Shown here one piece after another: positions 41,635 to 50,005 of a stretch of 64,000 nt of DNA. How positions within the stretch are numbered: position 1 is the first letter of the stretch; every line of letters begins with the position of its first letter. The DNA comes from JAWBSP01 sp964632175 (GTDB lineage Archaea > Hadarchaeota > Hadarchaeia > Hadarchaeales > JAWBSP01): NCBI GenBank assembly GCA_964632175.1, contig CAZWBJ010000002.1, forward strand, positions 31,921-95,920, written 5' to 3'. The notes under the pieces are model-generated. The model was not told where the DNA came from, made no database searches, and worked only from the letters and a program-made list of their open reading frames with translations. Made by a program: the position numbers and the translations under genes.

Positions 41635-42959
41635 GAGAGGAACCTCCTCCTGACCTCCTCCCAGTCGGTCGCAAGGGGCTGGTGCAGAAACTTTTTCCTC
41701 CCCTCCACATAGTCCGCCACCACCTGCCCGCTCCCGATCACGTAATACTTGGTAGTGGTGAGGCCCTCCAACCCCACCGGTCCCCTTGCGTGTAGCTTCC
41801 CCGTGCTTATCCCCACTTCCGCACCCAACCCATACCTGTAACCATCACTGAAGCGCGTGGAGGCGTTCCACATCACGGAGGAAGAGTCCACCCCCTCCAG
41901 GAACTCTAGGGCGGCCTTCGCATCCTCTGTCACTATCGCGTCAGTGTGCTTGGAACCGTGGGCGTTTATGTGGTCGACGGCCTCCCGCAGACTCTCCACC
42001 ACCTTCACGGTGACCACGAGGTCCAGGTACTCGGTGTCCCAATCGACCTCCGTTGCCCTCTTTGCCTTGATGATCTTGAGTGTCTTTGGGCATCCCCTGA
42101 TTTCCACACCCGCCGAACCCAGCCTCTCAGCCAACATAGGGAGGAATTTGCCGGCCACAGAGGAGTGCACGAGGATCTTTTCCACCGCGTTGCAGACGGC
42201 CGGATACTGCACCTTGGCGTCGTAGCAGATTTCGAGAGCCTTCTTCAGCTCGGCACTAGCGTCGACATATATGTGGCAGATCCCCTCGGCGTGCCCGAGA
42301 ACGGGAATCCTGGTGTGGGTCTGGATGTATTTTATAAATTCCTTGCTGCCGCGTGGAACGAGCAGATCGATGTATTCATCGAGTTCCAGCATCTCCCTCA
42401 CCTCCCTCCTCTCCTCTATGAGCTGCATCCATCCCGCGGGCACGCCCTCCGCCTCCGTGGCCTCCTTCATTATGGAAAAGAGGATCCGGTTTGACTCGGA
42501 GGCTTCCCTCCCCCCCTTCAGCACCACCGCGTTTCCCGACTTGAGGCAGAGGGAGGAAATCTGGGGAAGGACATCGGGCCTGGACTCGAAGATCGCCCCG
42601 ATGACCCCTATCGGACAGGTTACCTTATAGACCTCCAGCCCCTCATCCAGCTTCATGGCGTAGACCGTTCTTCCCAGAGGGTCGGGAAGGGAGGCCACGC
42701 TCCTCAGGCTCTCCACGATGGAGTCCACCTTCTTATCAGACAGCTTCAGCCTCTCCAGCAGGGGTTTAGAAAGTTTTCCTTTTTTTACGAGCCGCTCCCC
42801 TCTGGACACGTCCAGCTCGTTGGCCTTCAGAATTTCCCGCTTCCTTTCCGCCACCTCCCGTGCGGCACGCCTCAGGGCGCCGTTCCTCACCTCGAGCGAC
42901 AAGGTGGTCATGTGTAGGGCCGCTCGCCTGGCCTCCTTTACTTTCTGCAGGACGCTCAT
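41631..42959 (-). CDS. proA: Gamma-glutamyl phosphate reductase
   Basis: 442 residues, close to family length. ICLKSGNAVVLKGGREASES-type segment (LCLKSGNAVVLKGGREASE), LDEYIDLLVPRGSKEFIKYI and VQYPAVCNAVEKILVHSSVA (catalytic Cys) are ProA motifs; VMWNASTRFSDGYRYGLGAE closes. Reduces glutamyl phosphate to the semialdehyde. Overlaps both proB and proC by four bases. Confidence 0.97.
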   Translation of the reverse strand: MSVLQKVKEARRAALHMTTLSLEVRNGALRRAAREVAERKREILKANELDVSRGERLVKKGKLSKPLLERLKLSDKKVDSIVESLRSVASLPDPLGRTVYAMKLDEGLEVYKVTCPIGVIGAIFESRPDVLPQISSLCLKSGNAVVLKGGREASESNRILFSIMKEATEAEGVPAGWMQLIEERREVREMLELDEYIDLLVPRGSKEFIKYIQTHTRIPVLGHAEGICHIYVDASAELKKALEICYDAKVQYPAVCNAVEKILVHSSVAGKFLPMLAERLGSAGVEIRGCPKTLKIIKAKRATEVDWDTEYLDLVVTVKVVESLREAVDHINAHGSKHTDAIVTEDAKAALEFLEGVDSSSVMWNASTRFSDGYRYGLGAEVGISTGKLHARGPVGLEGLTTTKYYVIGSGQVVADYVEGRKKFLHQPLATDWEEVRRRFLS

Positions 42960-43741
42960 CGCCTAGGTAGGAAGAGGGTTCCGAGTTCCTCACCGGCGAG
43001 AATTCTCTTCAGCACGTCCTTCTCCGCTGAGTTCGCCAGCACGGTGGGAATCCCGTGGGAGGTCGCCATCTTGGCCGCAAGCACCTTGGTGTACATCCCG
43101 CCAAACCTTTTTGAACTCCTGCCGACAGCCTCCTCCAGTTCCGGCGAGATCTCCTCCACCAGCCTCACCAAGCGCGCGCCCGCACTGCTCCTGGGATCTT
43201 CGGTGAAAAGACCGTCCACATCGGAGAGGATGAGCAGGAGATCCGCGTTGGAGTGAACCGCGACCTGCGCGGCTAGGAGGTCGTTGTCTCCTATCTTTAT
43301 CTCCTCGGTCGCCACTGTGTCGTTCTCGTTGATGAGAGGTATGACGCCCCAGAGCAAGAGATTTTGGAGAGTGGCCTGAAGGTTCCGGAGCCTCTCGGGG
43401 TGGGTGAAGTCCTCGGCGGTGAGGAGAAGCTGGGCTACCGGCTGACCGTACTCGGAGAAAAACTTCTCGTAGGTCTGCATGAGAATGCCCTGCCCCACCG
43501 CTGCCGCCGCCTGGAGCAAGTCCAACCTGTCCGGCCTCTCCTTGAGGTTCAGCCTTCCCATGCCCGCCCCTATAGCGCCAGAAGTTACAACTAGGATTTC
43601 CCTTCCTTCCCTCACCGACATGATGTCGTGGACGAACTTTCCCACCTTGCGCTCGTCCAGCCTAGATCTCTCATCCGTGAGGCTGCTGGTTCCTATTTTC
43701 ACCGTTATCCTGCGCACTCCCGAAAAATCCCGCCCCATCAT
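42956..43741 (-). CDS. proB: Glutamate 5-kinase, without PUA domain
   Basis: 261 residues. ITVKIGTSSLTDERSRLDER, LVVTSGAIGAGMGRLNLKER, IPLINENDTVATEEIKIGDN and AAQVAVHSNADLLLILSDVD define the amino-acid kinase fold. The C-terminal PUA domain of many ProB proteins is absent. First step of proline synthesis. Overlaps proA and the methyltransferase gene by four bases each. Confidence 0.96.
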   Translation of the reverse strand: MMGRDFSGVRRITVKIGTSSLTDERSRLDERKVGKFVHDIMSVREGREILVVTSGAIGAGMGRLNLKERPDRLDLLQAAAAVGQGILMQTYEKFFSEYGQPVAQLLLTAEDFTHPERLRNLQATLQNLLLWGVIPLINENDTVATEEIKIGDNDLLAAQVAVHSNADLLLILSDVDGLFTEDPRSSAGARLVRLVEEISPELEEAVGRSSKRFGGMYTKVLAAKMATSHGIPTVLANSAEKDVLKRILAGEELGTLFLPRR

Positions 43742-44277
43742 AGTGTAGAAGCCTCGCTTTTAGTCGCGACCACAAAGACGTCCTCACACTCAGGCGGATC
43801 CAAGGCCTCCAGCACCCTGAAGCCCGACCGCCCCACCATTTCCGCCAAGAGGGGCAACGGGTGCTTCTTCTTCAGAGAACTCAGGACGAGCCTTCCGCCA
43901 GCCCGCAGAACCCTGCTCATCTCCGCCAGCGCCCTGAGAGGCTCGGGGAAGTTCTGGAGGGCGGTGATGGAGAGCACCTGGTCGAAGACGCCGTCTCTGA
44001 AGGGTAGATGCTCCGCGTCCGCCAGCACGAGCACCCCCCTCGCCTTCCCCAGCATCCTCTCCGAGAAGTCCACCCCTACCACCAGCTCCGCAAGCCGCTG
44101 GAGCTCCCGCAGGTAGAGACCTGTCCCGCACCCCACCTCCAGGAGCCGCTCACAGGGGAGGAGATACCGTCGCGCAAGCTCGTACTTCCCAAGCTGGATC
44201 TCGCGGTACCTCCGCTCGTAAAAGTCGGCAGTCTGGTCGTAGAGTTCCCTCAGCTCCGCTTTCCTCCCCTCCCCCAT
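43738..44277 (-). CDS. Class I SAM-dependent methyltransferase
   Basis: 179 residues. LLEVGCGTGLYLRELQRLAE is motif I, VVGVDFSERMLGKAR motif II, LADAEHLPFRDGVFDQVLSI motif III/IV and EMSRVLRAGGRLVLSSLKKK motif V. Resembles UbiE/small-molecule methyltransferases; substrate unknown. It is the first gene of the run leading to proB, proA, proC, CoaD-dCMP deaminase and thyX. Confidence 0.85.
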   Translation of the reverse strand: MGEGRKAELRELYDQTADFYERRYREIQLGKYELARRYLLPCERLLEVGCGTGLYLRELQRLAELVVGVDFSERMLGKARGVLVLADAEHLPFRDGVFDQVLSITALQNFPEPLRALAEMSRVLRAGGRLVLSSLKKKHPLPLLAEMVGRSGFRVLEALDPPECEDVFVVATKSEASTL

Positions 44278-44354
44278 CTAGAAATCCGGCTGAATTTTGA
44301 AGCCGTGAAACGGGCGCCCCAACAGCTCCCTAACTTTTTAGACCCTTGTTTTTA

Positions 44355-45398
44355 ATGATCCGAGCGCGCCTCTCTGGGCTCCGGGAGAAAATCGCCGCCG
44401 AGAAGCTGGACGCTTTCCTTGTAAACAAGAGCGTTAGGTACTTCGGCCTTCCCTCCGGCAGCCTTCTGGTCCCGCTCGATGGCTCCCCCATCGTGCTCTC
44501 AAGCAGGATGGACTACGAGCTCCTAAAGAAGGGCCCCTTCAAGGAGGTCAGGGCCTTTTGTGAGGCGGAGGTCCAACTGCGCAAGGGGGAAAGTCCCTTC
44601 GTGGGGGAATTCTGGCAGTTTCTCCTCTCCGTCCTGCAGGAGCTCAAGCTGAGAAGAGTGGGGATGGAGAGGGTCTCGCTCCTCCTGCTCAGGAAGCTGG
44701 GAGCGGAGGGGGTGGAGTGCTTGGAGCTCCCGCTGGTTGAGGAGCTGAGGATGGTAAAATCGCGCGAAGAAATCGAGCTGCTGAAACGAAGCGCCAAAAT
44801 AGCGGTCGAGGGGATGAAGGTGGCCTCCGAACTCATGGAGCCAGGAAGGACGGAGAGGGAGATAGCCGCCGAGGCCGAGTACGCGATGAGGAAGCTCGGA
44901 TCGGACGGGACCCCCTTCCCCACCATAGTCGCCTCTGGCCCCAACTCTTGGTTCCCCCACGCCTCCTCCACGGACAGGGCCCTGCAGAAGGGGGAGCATG
45001 TGGTGGTGGACTTGGGGGCGACCTACCAGGGTTACGCCTCGGACGTGAGCAGGACCTTCAGGGTGAAGAAAGGGGAGTCTAGCCTCATCAAAAAAGTGAG
45101 GAGGGTGCAGGGGGAGATCGTCAAGCAAGTGAAGGAGGGGGTCAGGGCCAGCGAGCTGGACGCACTGGCGAGGAAAAAGTTCGGGGGGGACGCCAAATTC
45201 TTCATCCACGGGCTCGGTCACGGGGTGGGCCTCGAGGTCCACGAGCGCCCCAGCCTGAGCCCCTCCTCCAAGGACATCCTCCAGTCTGGAATGGTGATCA
45301 CCATCGAGCCAGGGCTTTACCTTCCGGGCAAGGGAGGGGCGAGGTGGGAGGACACGGTTCTGGTCAGGAGGGACGGCTGCGAGGTGCTGACGGCTTGA
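44355..45398 (+). CDS. Xaa-Pro aminopeptidase-like M24 peptidase
   Basis: 347 residues from the ATG at 44355 (a TTG nine bases earlier is less likely). N-terminal creatinase-like domain (about 1-125) then the pita-bread catalytic domain. Metal ligands are visible in VVVDLGATYQGYASDVSRTF (two Asp), FFIHGLGHGVGLEVHERPSL (His) and MVITIEPGLYLPG and ARWEDTVLV (Glu, Glu). Cleaves N-terminal residues before proline. Its stop overlaps the proS start. Confidence 0.93.
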   Translation: MIRARLSGLREKIAAEKLDAFLVNKSVRYFGLPSGSLLVPLDGSPIVLSSRMDYELLKKGPFKEVRAFCEAEVQLRKGESPFVGEFWQFLLSVLQELKLRRVGMERVSLLLLRKLGAEGVECLELPLVEELRMVKSREEIELLKRSAKIAVEGMKVASELMEPGRTEREIAAEAEYAMRKLGSDGTPFPTIVASGPNSWFPHASSTDRALQKGEHVVVDLGATYQGYASDVSRTFRVKKGESSLIKKVRRVQGEIVKQVKEGVRASELDALARKKFGGDAKFFIHGLGHGVGLEVHERPSLSPSSKDILQSGMVITIEPGLYLPGKGGARWEDTVLVRRDGCEVLTA

Positions 45399-46777
45399 AG
45401 GATTTTACCGACTGGTTCGAGCGCGCTCTGGTGGAGGCCGAACTGGTGGACGCGAGGTACCCGGTGAAGGGGATGTGCGTCTGGCTTCCGTACGGGATGA
45501 AGCTCAGAACCCTCGTGCTGGGCATCCTCAGGGACCTGCTGGAGCAGAGCGGGCACAGGGAGGTGCTCTTCCCGCTGCTGATCCCCGAGGACCAGCTGGC
45601 CAAGGAGGCCGAGCACATAAGGGGTTTCGAGAACCAGGTGTTCTGGGTGACCAGAGGGGGAGGAGAGGATCTGGATGTCAAGCTCGCCCTCCGCCCCACC
45701 AGCGAGACGGCCATGTACCCCATGTTCTCCCTCTGGATCCGCTCCCACACTGATCTGCCCCTTAAGGTGTACCAGGTGGTGAGCGTTTTCAGGTGTGAGA
45801 CCAAGATGACCAAGCCCCTCATCAGGGTGAGGGAGGTCACCACCTTCAAGGAGGCACACACCGTCCACGCCACTGCCGAGGAGGCGGAGAGACAAGTGAG
45901 AGAAGCTGTTGAGATATACAAAAAGTTTTTCGACTCGCTCGGCATCCCCTACCTCATCACCAGGAGGCCGCCCTGGGATACCTTCGCCGGGGCCGAATAC
46001 TCGATCGCGTTCGACACCCTCTCGCCGGAGGGAAAGACCCTTCAGATCGGCACCGTCCACAATCTCGGCCAGAAGTTCTCCAGGGTCTTTGGGATAGAGT
46101 ACCTAGACAGGGACGGCTCGCACAAGCTTGCCTACCAGACCTGCTATGGGATTTCTGAAAGAGTGATCGCCTCACTCATCTTCGTGCACGGCGATGAACT
46201 CGGCCCCTGCTTCCCCCCTTCCGTGGCACCCGTGCAGGTGGTGGTGGTTCCAATACCCTTTGAGGGCTGCGACCCGCTTCCCCTCTCGCAGGAGGCGGAA
46301 CAAGAGCTGAGGAAGGCGGGATTGAGGGTAGAGTTGGACGCTGGGGAGCAGAGGCCGGGGGAGAAGTTTTACAAGTGGGACAGGAAAGGGGTCCCCCTCA
46401 GGGTGGAGGTGGGACCGAAGGAAGTGGAGGGCAAAAAGGTGACATGTGTGGCGAGGGATACGAGAGAAAGAATGGAGGTGCCACTTGAGGAACTCGGGAC
46501 GAGGGTCAAGGAAATCTTGAGGCAGATAGAGGAGCGGCTCAAGCAACGCGCCTGGGAGAAGATGAAGGAGAGGATCGCGGAAGTCCGGTCTCTAGAAGAG
46601 GTGAAGGGAGAGGGAAGGGTTTTCAGGTTCTTCTGGTGCGGAAAGAGGGAATGCGCGGAACGGCTGGAGGCGCAGACAGGAGTGAGCGTTCTCGGGCAAG
46701 AGGTTGAGGGGAAGGAAGGAAATTGTCTCGTGTGCGGGGAAAGGGGAAAATCTTCCTTTTTGGCGAAAAGCTACTGA
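45395..46777 (+). CDS. proS: Prolyl-tRNA synthetase, archaeal/eukaryotic type
   Basis: 460 residues from a TTG at 45395 that overlaps the M24 stop (TTGA); an ATG 51 bases upstream lies inside the M24 gene. DFTDWFERALVEAELVDARY begins the protein as in archaeal ProRS. ALRPTSETAMYPMFSLWIRS (motif 2 region) and VFRCETKMTKPLIRVREVTT, then SERVIASLIFVHGDELG (motif 3 region) follow. The anticodon domain and a C-terminal zinc-binding domain (CGKRE, CLVCGERGKSS) complete it. Confidence 0.95.
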   Translation: MKDFTDWFERALVEAELVDARYPVKGMCVWLPYGMKLRTLVLGILRDLLEQSGHREVLFPLLIPEDQLAKEAEHIRGFENQVFWVTRGGGEDLDVKLALRPTSETAMYPMFSLWIRSHTDLPLKVYQVVSVFRCETKMTKPLIRVREVTTFKEAHTVHATAEEAERQVREAVEIYKKFFDSLGIPYLITRRPPWDTFAGAEYSIAFDTLSPEGKTLQIGTVHNLGQKFSRVFGIEYLDRDGSHKLAYQTCYGISERVIASLIFVHGDELGPCFPPSVAPVQVVVVPIPFEGCDPLPLSQEAEQELRKAGLRVELDAGEQRPGEKFYKWDRKGVPLRVEVGPKEVEGKKVTCVARDTRERMEVPLEELGTRVKEILRQIEERLKQRAWEKMKERIAEVRSLEEVKGEGRVFRFFWCGKRECAERLEAQTGVSVLGQEVEGKEGNCLVCGERGKSSFLAKSY

Positions 46778-46919
46778 TTTCTCCTTTGAGGCAAATTATG
46801 AGCGATGATTGTCCACAAAAATCCCCGATGGGATACTGCAACTATCAGAACACGAACTCCGGCTCCCCCCCTCAAATGAATTCGGTAGGCTTTAAGCCCG
46901 TGAGCCCCACCGATACACG
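46778..46919. other. Intergenic region between convergent proS and the lipoate cluster
   Basis: About 140 bases. A short frame beginning MSDDCPQKSPMGYCNYQ is present on the plus strand but runs on antisense through the next gene; I do not regard it as a gene. No strong hairpin seen. Confidence 0.3.
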
Positions 46920-47897
46920 TCACCCCTCGTGTGAAGCATCTAATGCAAGCCTGTCCAAGAGAAGCCTCTCGATTTCCTCGACTTCTTGGGGTGTGGGCTT
47001 TCTCGGGAAATTGTAAAGCGGCCCGCGCGGAGACTCGTTGTAGAAGGGGCGGTTGCAGCCCGGGCAGCCGCTGGCCAGGAAGGGCTCGCCGGACCTCACA
47101 GCCTCCAAAACCCCCTCCCCCTCGAACCTGATGATCCCCTCCTCGACGCGCACCCGTCCGATTCCCTTCTCCAGCAGGTATCTGGCGAGCTGCATTCTCC
47201 TGTAGGTCTCGAGAGGGGGAGGGGGAAGGGATTCGAGAGCGGTGCCGGGGATGGGGGTGAAGGCGAAGAGAGCAATGGTAACACTCATTTCCTGAAGGCG
47301 CTCCATCGTCTCAACCATCTGGCTTTCCTTCTCCCCCAGTCCCACGATCAGATGCGTCACGACCCTCCCCCTCAGCATCCGGATCGCTTCCTCCAGGCTC
47401 CTCCAGTGGTCCTCCCATCTGTAGGGCCCGCCCGCCTCCCTCCCCTTCACCCTTTCAAAAACCTGCGGGGTGGCCGCATCTAGAGGAATGCACACACGGT
47501 CCACCCCGGCCTCGGCGAGCTTCACGAGGTCGGCTTTCGAGAGGGGCTGGCAGCAAACGGAGATGGGCAGGCCGAGCCCCCTAAGCCTTGAAACCAGCGA
47601 GCAAATCGCCTCCACCGCGCCTGGGAAGTTCATCGCCTGACAGCATATCCTCTTCAGCCTTGATCGGTTCCTGCTCATCGCCTCAACAAATCTCTCCAGC
47701 TCCACGACCGGCCAGGAAACACGAGACAGCCAATCGGGATTCGCCACACTCCCCCTCGCTTGGGCGCAAAACCCGCAGTTGGCGGTGCACCTTCCGGGAT
47801 GGTAGGTGAGGAGATGGGCGGTCGTGGGTGCCACCGAGAGCTCTCCCGACCACAGACCTAGGACTACACCCGTTCCGAACGCCACCCGGACTTTCAT
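46920..47897 (-). CDS. Radical SAM protein, BioB/LipS-like (probable archaeal lipoyl synthase component)
   Basis: 325 residues. The radical SAM cysteines are Cys37, Cys41 and Cys44 in HPGRCTANCGFCAQAR. Near the C-terminus, ASGCPGCNRPFYNESPRGPL supplies further cysteines, probably for an auxiliary iron-sulfur cluster that donates sulfur. It resembles biotin synthase but sits directly after a second radical SAM gene and the two lipoate ligase genes. That is the arrangement of the LipS1/LipS2 lipoyl synthase pair described in archaea such as Thermococcus. I do not assign which of the two it is. Overlaps the next gene by four bases. Confidence 0.78.
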   Translation of the reverse strand: MKVRVAFGTGVVLGLWSGELSVAPTTAHLLTYHPGRCTANCGFCAQARGSVANPDWLSRVSWPVVELERFVEAMSRNRSRLKRICCQAMNFPGAVEAICSLVSRLRGLGLPISVCCQPLSKADLVKLAEAGVDRVCIPLDAATPQVFERVKGREAGGPYRWEDHWRSLEEAIRMLRGRVVTHLIVGLGEKESQMVETMERLQEMSVTIALFAFTPIPGTALESLPPPPLETYRRMQLARYLLEKGIGRVRVEEGIIRFEGEGVLEAVRSGEPFLASGCPGCNRPFYNESPRGPLYNFPRKPTPQEVEEIERLLLDRLALDASHEG

Positions 47898-48778
47898 ATG
47901 GGAACCGCGCAGCAGGCCTCCAACCTCCTGACCTCAAGACCCATCGACTCCGCCAGCCCCACCGTCCTGACACTCGGCAGGGCCACCCTCTGGAACCCTG
48001 CCCTCAGCGCCAAGGACTCGATTTCCTCCCCCAGCCTTCCCCTAGGCCTCATGCACCCGAGAATCAATTGAGTGCCAGGGAGGATTTCCCTCGCCTCGCC
48101 AAAAACCCGGGAGATTTCTTGGGGGGTCGGGGGGGAAACCCCAGCGAAGGGTGTCCCGGGCGTTGGGATCAACACCAGGAAAACGAAAGCCTCCACCCCA
48201 AAGCCCGCCACCAGCTCCAGCGCCCTCCTCTCCCCCACCAGCCTCCCCCCGTGAAGGCCGATGCAGAGGTGGGGGACCACGTTGAGCCCACAGGACCTCA
48301 TCGTCTTGAAGGTCTCGAGATAATCCTCCACCCCTTTCCTCAGCCCGTACACGAACCGTAGGGTCTCCTCGCTCCCCACGAGATCGAGGCTCACCATGTC
48401 CACCTCGGCCGCGGCCAGCCCCTCGATCAGCGGTTTGGGCAGGAGACCGGTATGGATGTTGAGAAAAAGCCCAGTTTCCCGCTTGAGCCTTCTGAGTGCG
48501 CCTAGGAAGGGAGCAAGGGGGACATGACCCTCCGAGTTGTATCCGCCGCTCACCAGCAGACCCCGCGCGCCCCGCGAGGCGAGCCTGAAACCCAGCCTGA
48601 GCAGTTCCTCCGGCCGAGTGCAGGGGAGCATGGAGCGGAGATACCTTCCCATGCAATGCTTGCAGTTGAGCTCGCAGCCCTGCCCAGTGAGCGAGATGGC
48701 GGGGAAGGCGGGCTGCGGGTAGCAGGCGTAAAGTACACCCTCAGTTTGGGTTGACCGAGTTCCCAACCCCATCACCAC
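47894..48778 (-). CDS. Radical SAM protein, LipS-like partner (probable archaeal lipoyl synthase component)
   Basis: 294 residues. SLTGQGCELNCKHCMGRYLR holds the CxxxCxxC site (Cys35, Cys39, Cys42); LLVSGGYNSEGHVPLAPFLG is the SAM-binding region. Extra cysteines at the N-terminus (YACYP) and the end (EACCAVP) could ligate an auxiliary cluster. It probably works with the following radical SAM protein to insert two sulfurs into a protein-bound octanoyl group. The palindrome at 48833-48846 lies 55 bases before its start. Confidence 0.78.
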   Translation of the reverse strand: MVMGLGTRSTQTEGVLYACYPQPAFPAISLTGQGCELNCKHCMGRYLRSMLPCTRPEELLRLGFRLASRGARGLLVSGGYNSEGHVPLAPFLGALRRLKRETGLFLNIHTGLLPKPLIEGLAAAEVDMVSLDLVGSEETLRFVYGLRKGVEDYLETFKTMRSCGLNVVPHLCIGLHGGRLVGERRALELVAGFGVEAFVFLVLIPTPGTPFAGVSPPTPQEISRVFGEAREILPGTQLILGCMRPRGRLGEEIESLALRAGFQRVALPSVRTVGLAESMGLEVRRLEACCAVPI

Positions 48779-48832
48779 CGCCGGGAAATTTCTTTATCAC
48801 TTGCCTCGGTCTAGAACATCGACGGCGCACAT

Positions 48833-48846
48833 GTTACCATAGTAAC
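48833..48846 (-). promoter_or_regulatory. Perfect palindrome GTTACTATGGTAAC upstream of the LipS-like genes
   Basis: On the minus strand GTTAC-TATG-GTAAC, 55 bases before the LipS-like start at 48778 and just after the lplA stop at 48856. The same 14 bases occur twice more at 60475 and 60503 upstream of nurA. Likely an operator or other protein-binding site. Confidence 0.6.
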
Positions 48847-48855
48847 ACCCTCCAC

Positions 48856-49611
48856 CTACCTCTTCCTGAGCCACTCTTCCGACGAGTACTTGAGAGCGAG
48901 TTTCCTGGCCAGCTCCAGCTCCTCGCCCGTCAGGTCACCCTCCTCGAACCCGACGCCCAGCACGCCCTCAAATCCCTTTATCATGGCCCCCCGAACCTCC
49001 TCGAAGCCCGGTTTTCTTCCCAGCTCCCTTTCTATGGTCGTCACCCTCTCGAAAACAGACGAGATGGCCTTGTCCGAGAGCTTCTCCGGGCTTACCCTAA
49101 GAACCCTGAACATCAGCCTCACGTCGGGGGATATCAGGATGGTGCCATGCTGCAGCACCGAGCCCCACCGCCGCGTCTGGGCGCTGCCGGAAATCTTCCT
49201 CCCCCTAACCAGCACGTCATTTACGGGCCTGAACTCCGCCTCGAGCCCTAGGAGTCCCAGCCCCTTTACCAGCCCCCCACAGATCAGCCTGTAGGACTCC
49301 AAGATGTCGCGTGGCAGGTCCTCCTCCTTGCAAACCAGGCTGTAAGTGAGCTCCCCGTTGGTGTCGTGGAAGACCGCCCCACCTCCCGTGATCCTCCTAA
49401 CCACCTGGATCCCCTCCCTCCTCGCCTCCTCCAAATTCACCTCCAGCTCCAAGCTCTGGAAGTACCCGATGGAAACCGCCGAGGGTTGCCACCGCCAGAA
49501 CCTCAGGGTATTGGGAGACCTGCCCTCGGAGTTGAGCCTGAGAACCGCCTCGTCCAAGGCCATAGAGGTGACAGCATCGTCCATTCTCAAGGGGAGAACC
49601 CTCCACCTCAT
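48856..49611 (-). CDS. lplA: Lipoate-protein ligase, catalytic subunit
   Basis: 251 residues. QVVRRITGGGAVFHDTNGEL is the ligase RRxTGGGxVFHD motif; NDVLVRGRKISGSAQTRRWG carries the conserved Lys. In archaea the ligase is split; the C-terminal accessory domain is the next gene upstream (lplB), overlapping by four bases. It attaches lipoate or octanoate to carrier proteins such as GcvH, coded at 58.6-59.0 kb. Confidence 0.95.
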   Translation of the reverse strand: MRWRVLPLRMDDAVTSMALDEAVLRLNSEGRSPNTLRFWRWQPSAVSIGYFQSLELEVNLEEARREGIQVVRRITGGGAVFHDTNGELTYSLVCKEEDLPRDILESYRLICGGLVKGLGLLGLEAEFRPVNDVLVRGRKISGSAQTRRWGSVLQHGTILISPDVRLMFRVLRVSPEKLSDKAISSVFERVTTIERELGRKPGFEEVRGAMIKGFEGVLGVGFEEGDLTGEELELARKLALKYSSEEWLRKR

Positions 49612-49934
49612 GTGGCTGCCCGAAGAATGGCGGTCACGAAGTGTTCCGGCTTCAGCATGGGCGCATCCGTGACCTTCCTCTCAAAGAACTCCTCGAGGAC
49701 CTTCAGGAGAATCCCACGCTCGAGGGGCTTGCCCACCAGCGCGGCCTCCATCCCCTCGAGGGCATCCTCCGGGTAAAGGAAAAAATCGCCGCTTATCTTT
49801 ATCTTCACGATTTTGCCCCCGGCCTGCTCCAGCTCCACCTTGATCACACCCTTGGGAGCCTTGAACTCGCCCTGACCCACTAATTTCAGGTAAATTCTAA
49901 ATTTGCCTGTTTCGGTTTTTGAGGTTAGCATCAA
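49608..49934 (-). CDS. lplB: Lipoate-protein ligase, C-terminal accessory subunit
   Basis: 108 residues. KISGDFFLYPEDALEGMEAA and KVTDAPMLKPEHFVTAILRA match the C-terminal domain of bacterial LplA that is encoded separately in archaea. Needed for lipoyl-AMP formation. First gene of the lipoate operon (lplB-lplA-LipS-like pair). Start could be the second of two adjacent ATGs. Confidence 0.93.
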   Translation of the reverse strand: MMLTSKTETGKFRIYLKLVGQGEFKAPKGVIKVELEQAGGKIVKIKISGDFFLYPEDALEGMEAALVGKPLERGILLKVLEEFFERKVTDAPMLKPEHFVTAILRAAT

Positions 49935-50005
49935 GGGATTGGGAACTTCACCGCAATGGCTGACACTAAAGCGAACTTGTTCATGCTAAGGAGAAGGAAG
50001 TGTGA

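Noticed and set aside
46801..47016. Short Cys-containing plus-strand frame beginning MSDDCPQKSPMGYCNYQ
   Set aside because: No TATA box or ribosome-binding site at good spacing, and the frame runs on antisense into the radical SAM gene.
47276..47288. GGTAACACTCA, resembling half of the GTTAC palindrome
   Set aside because: Only one arm is present and it lies inside a coding region; expected by chance.
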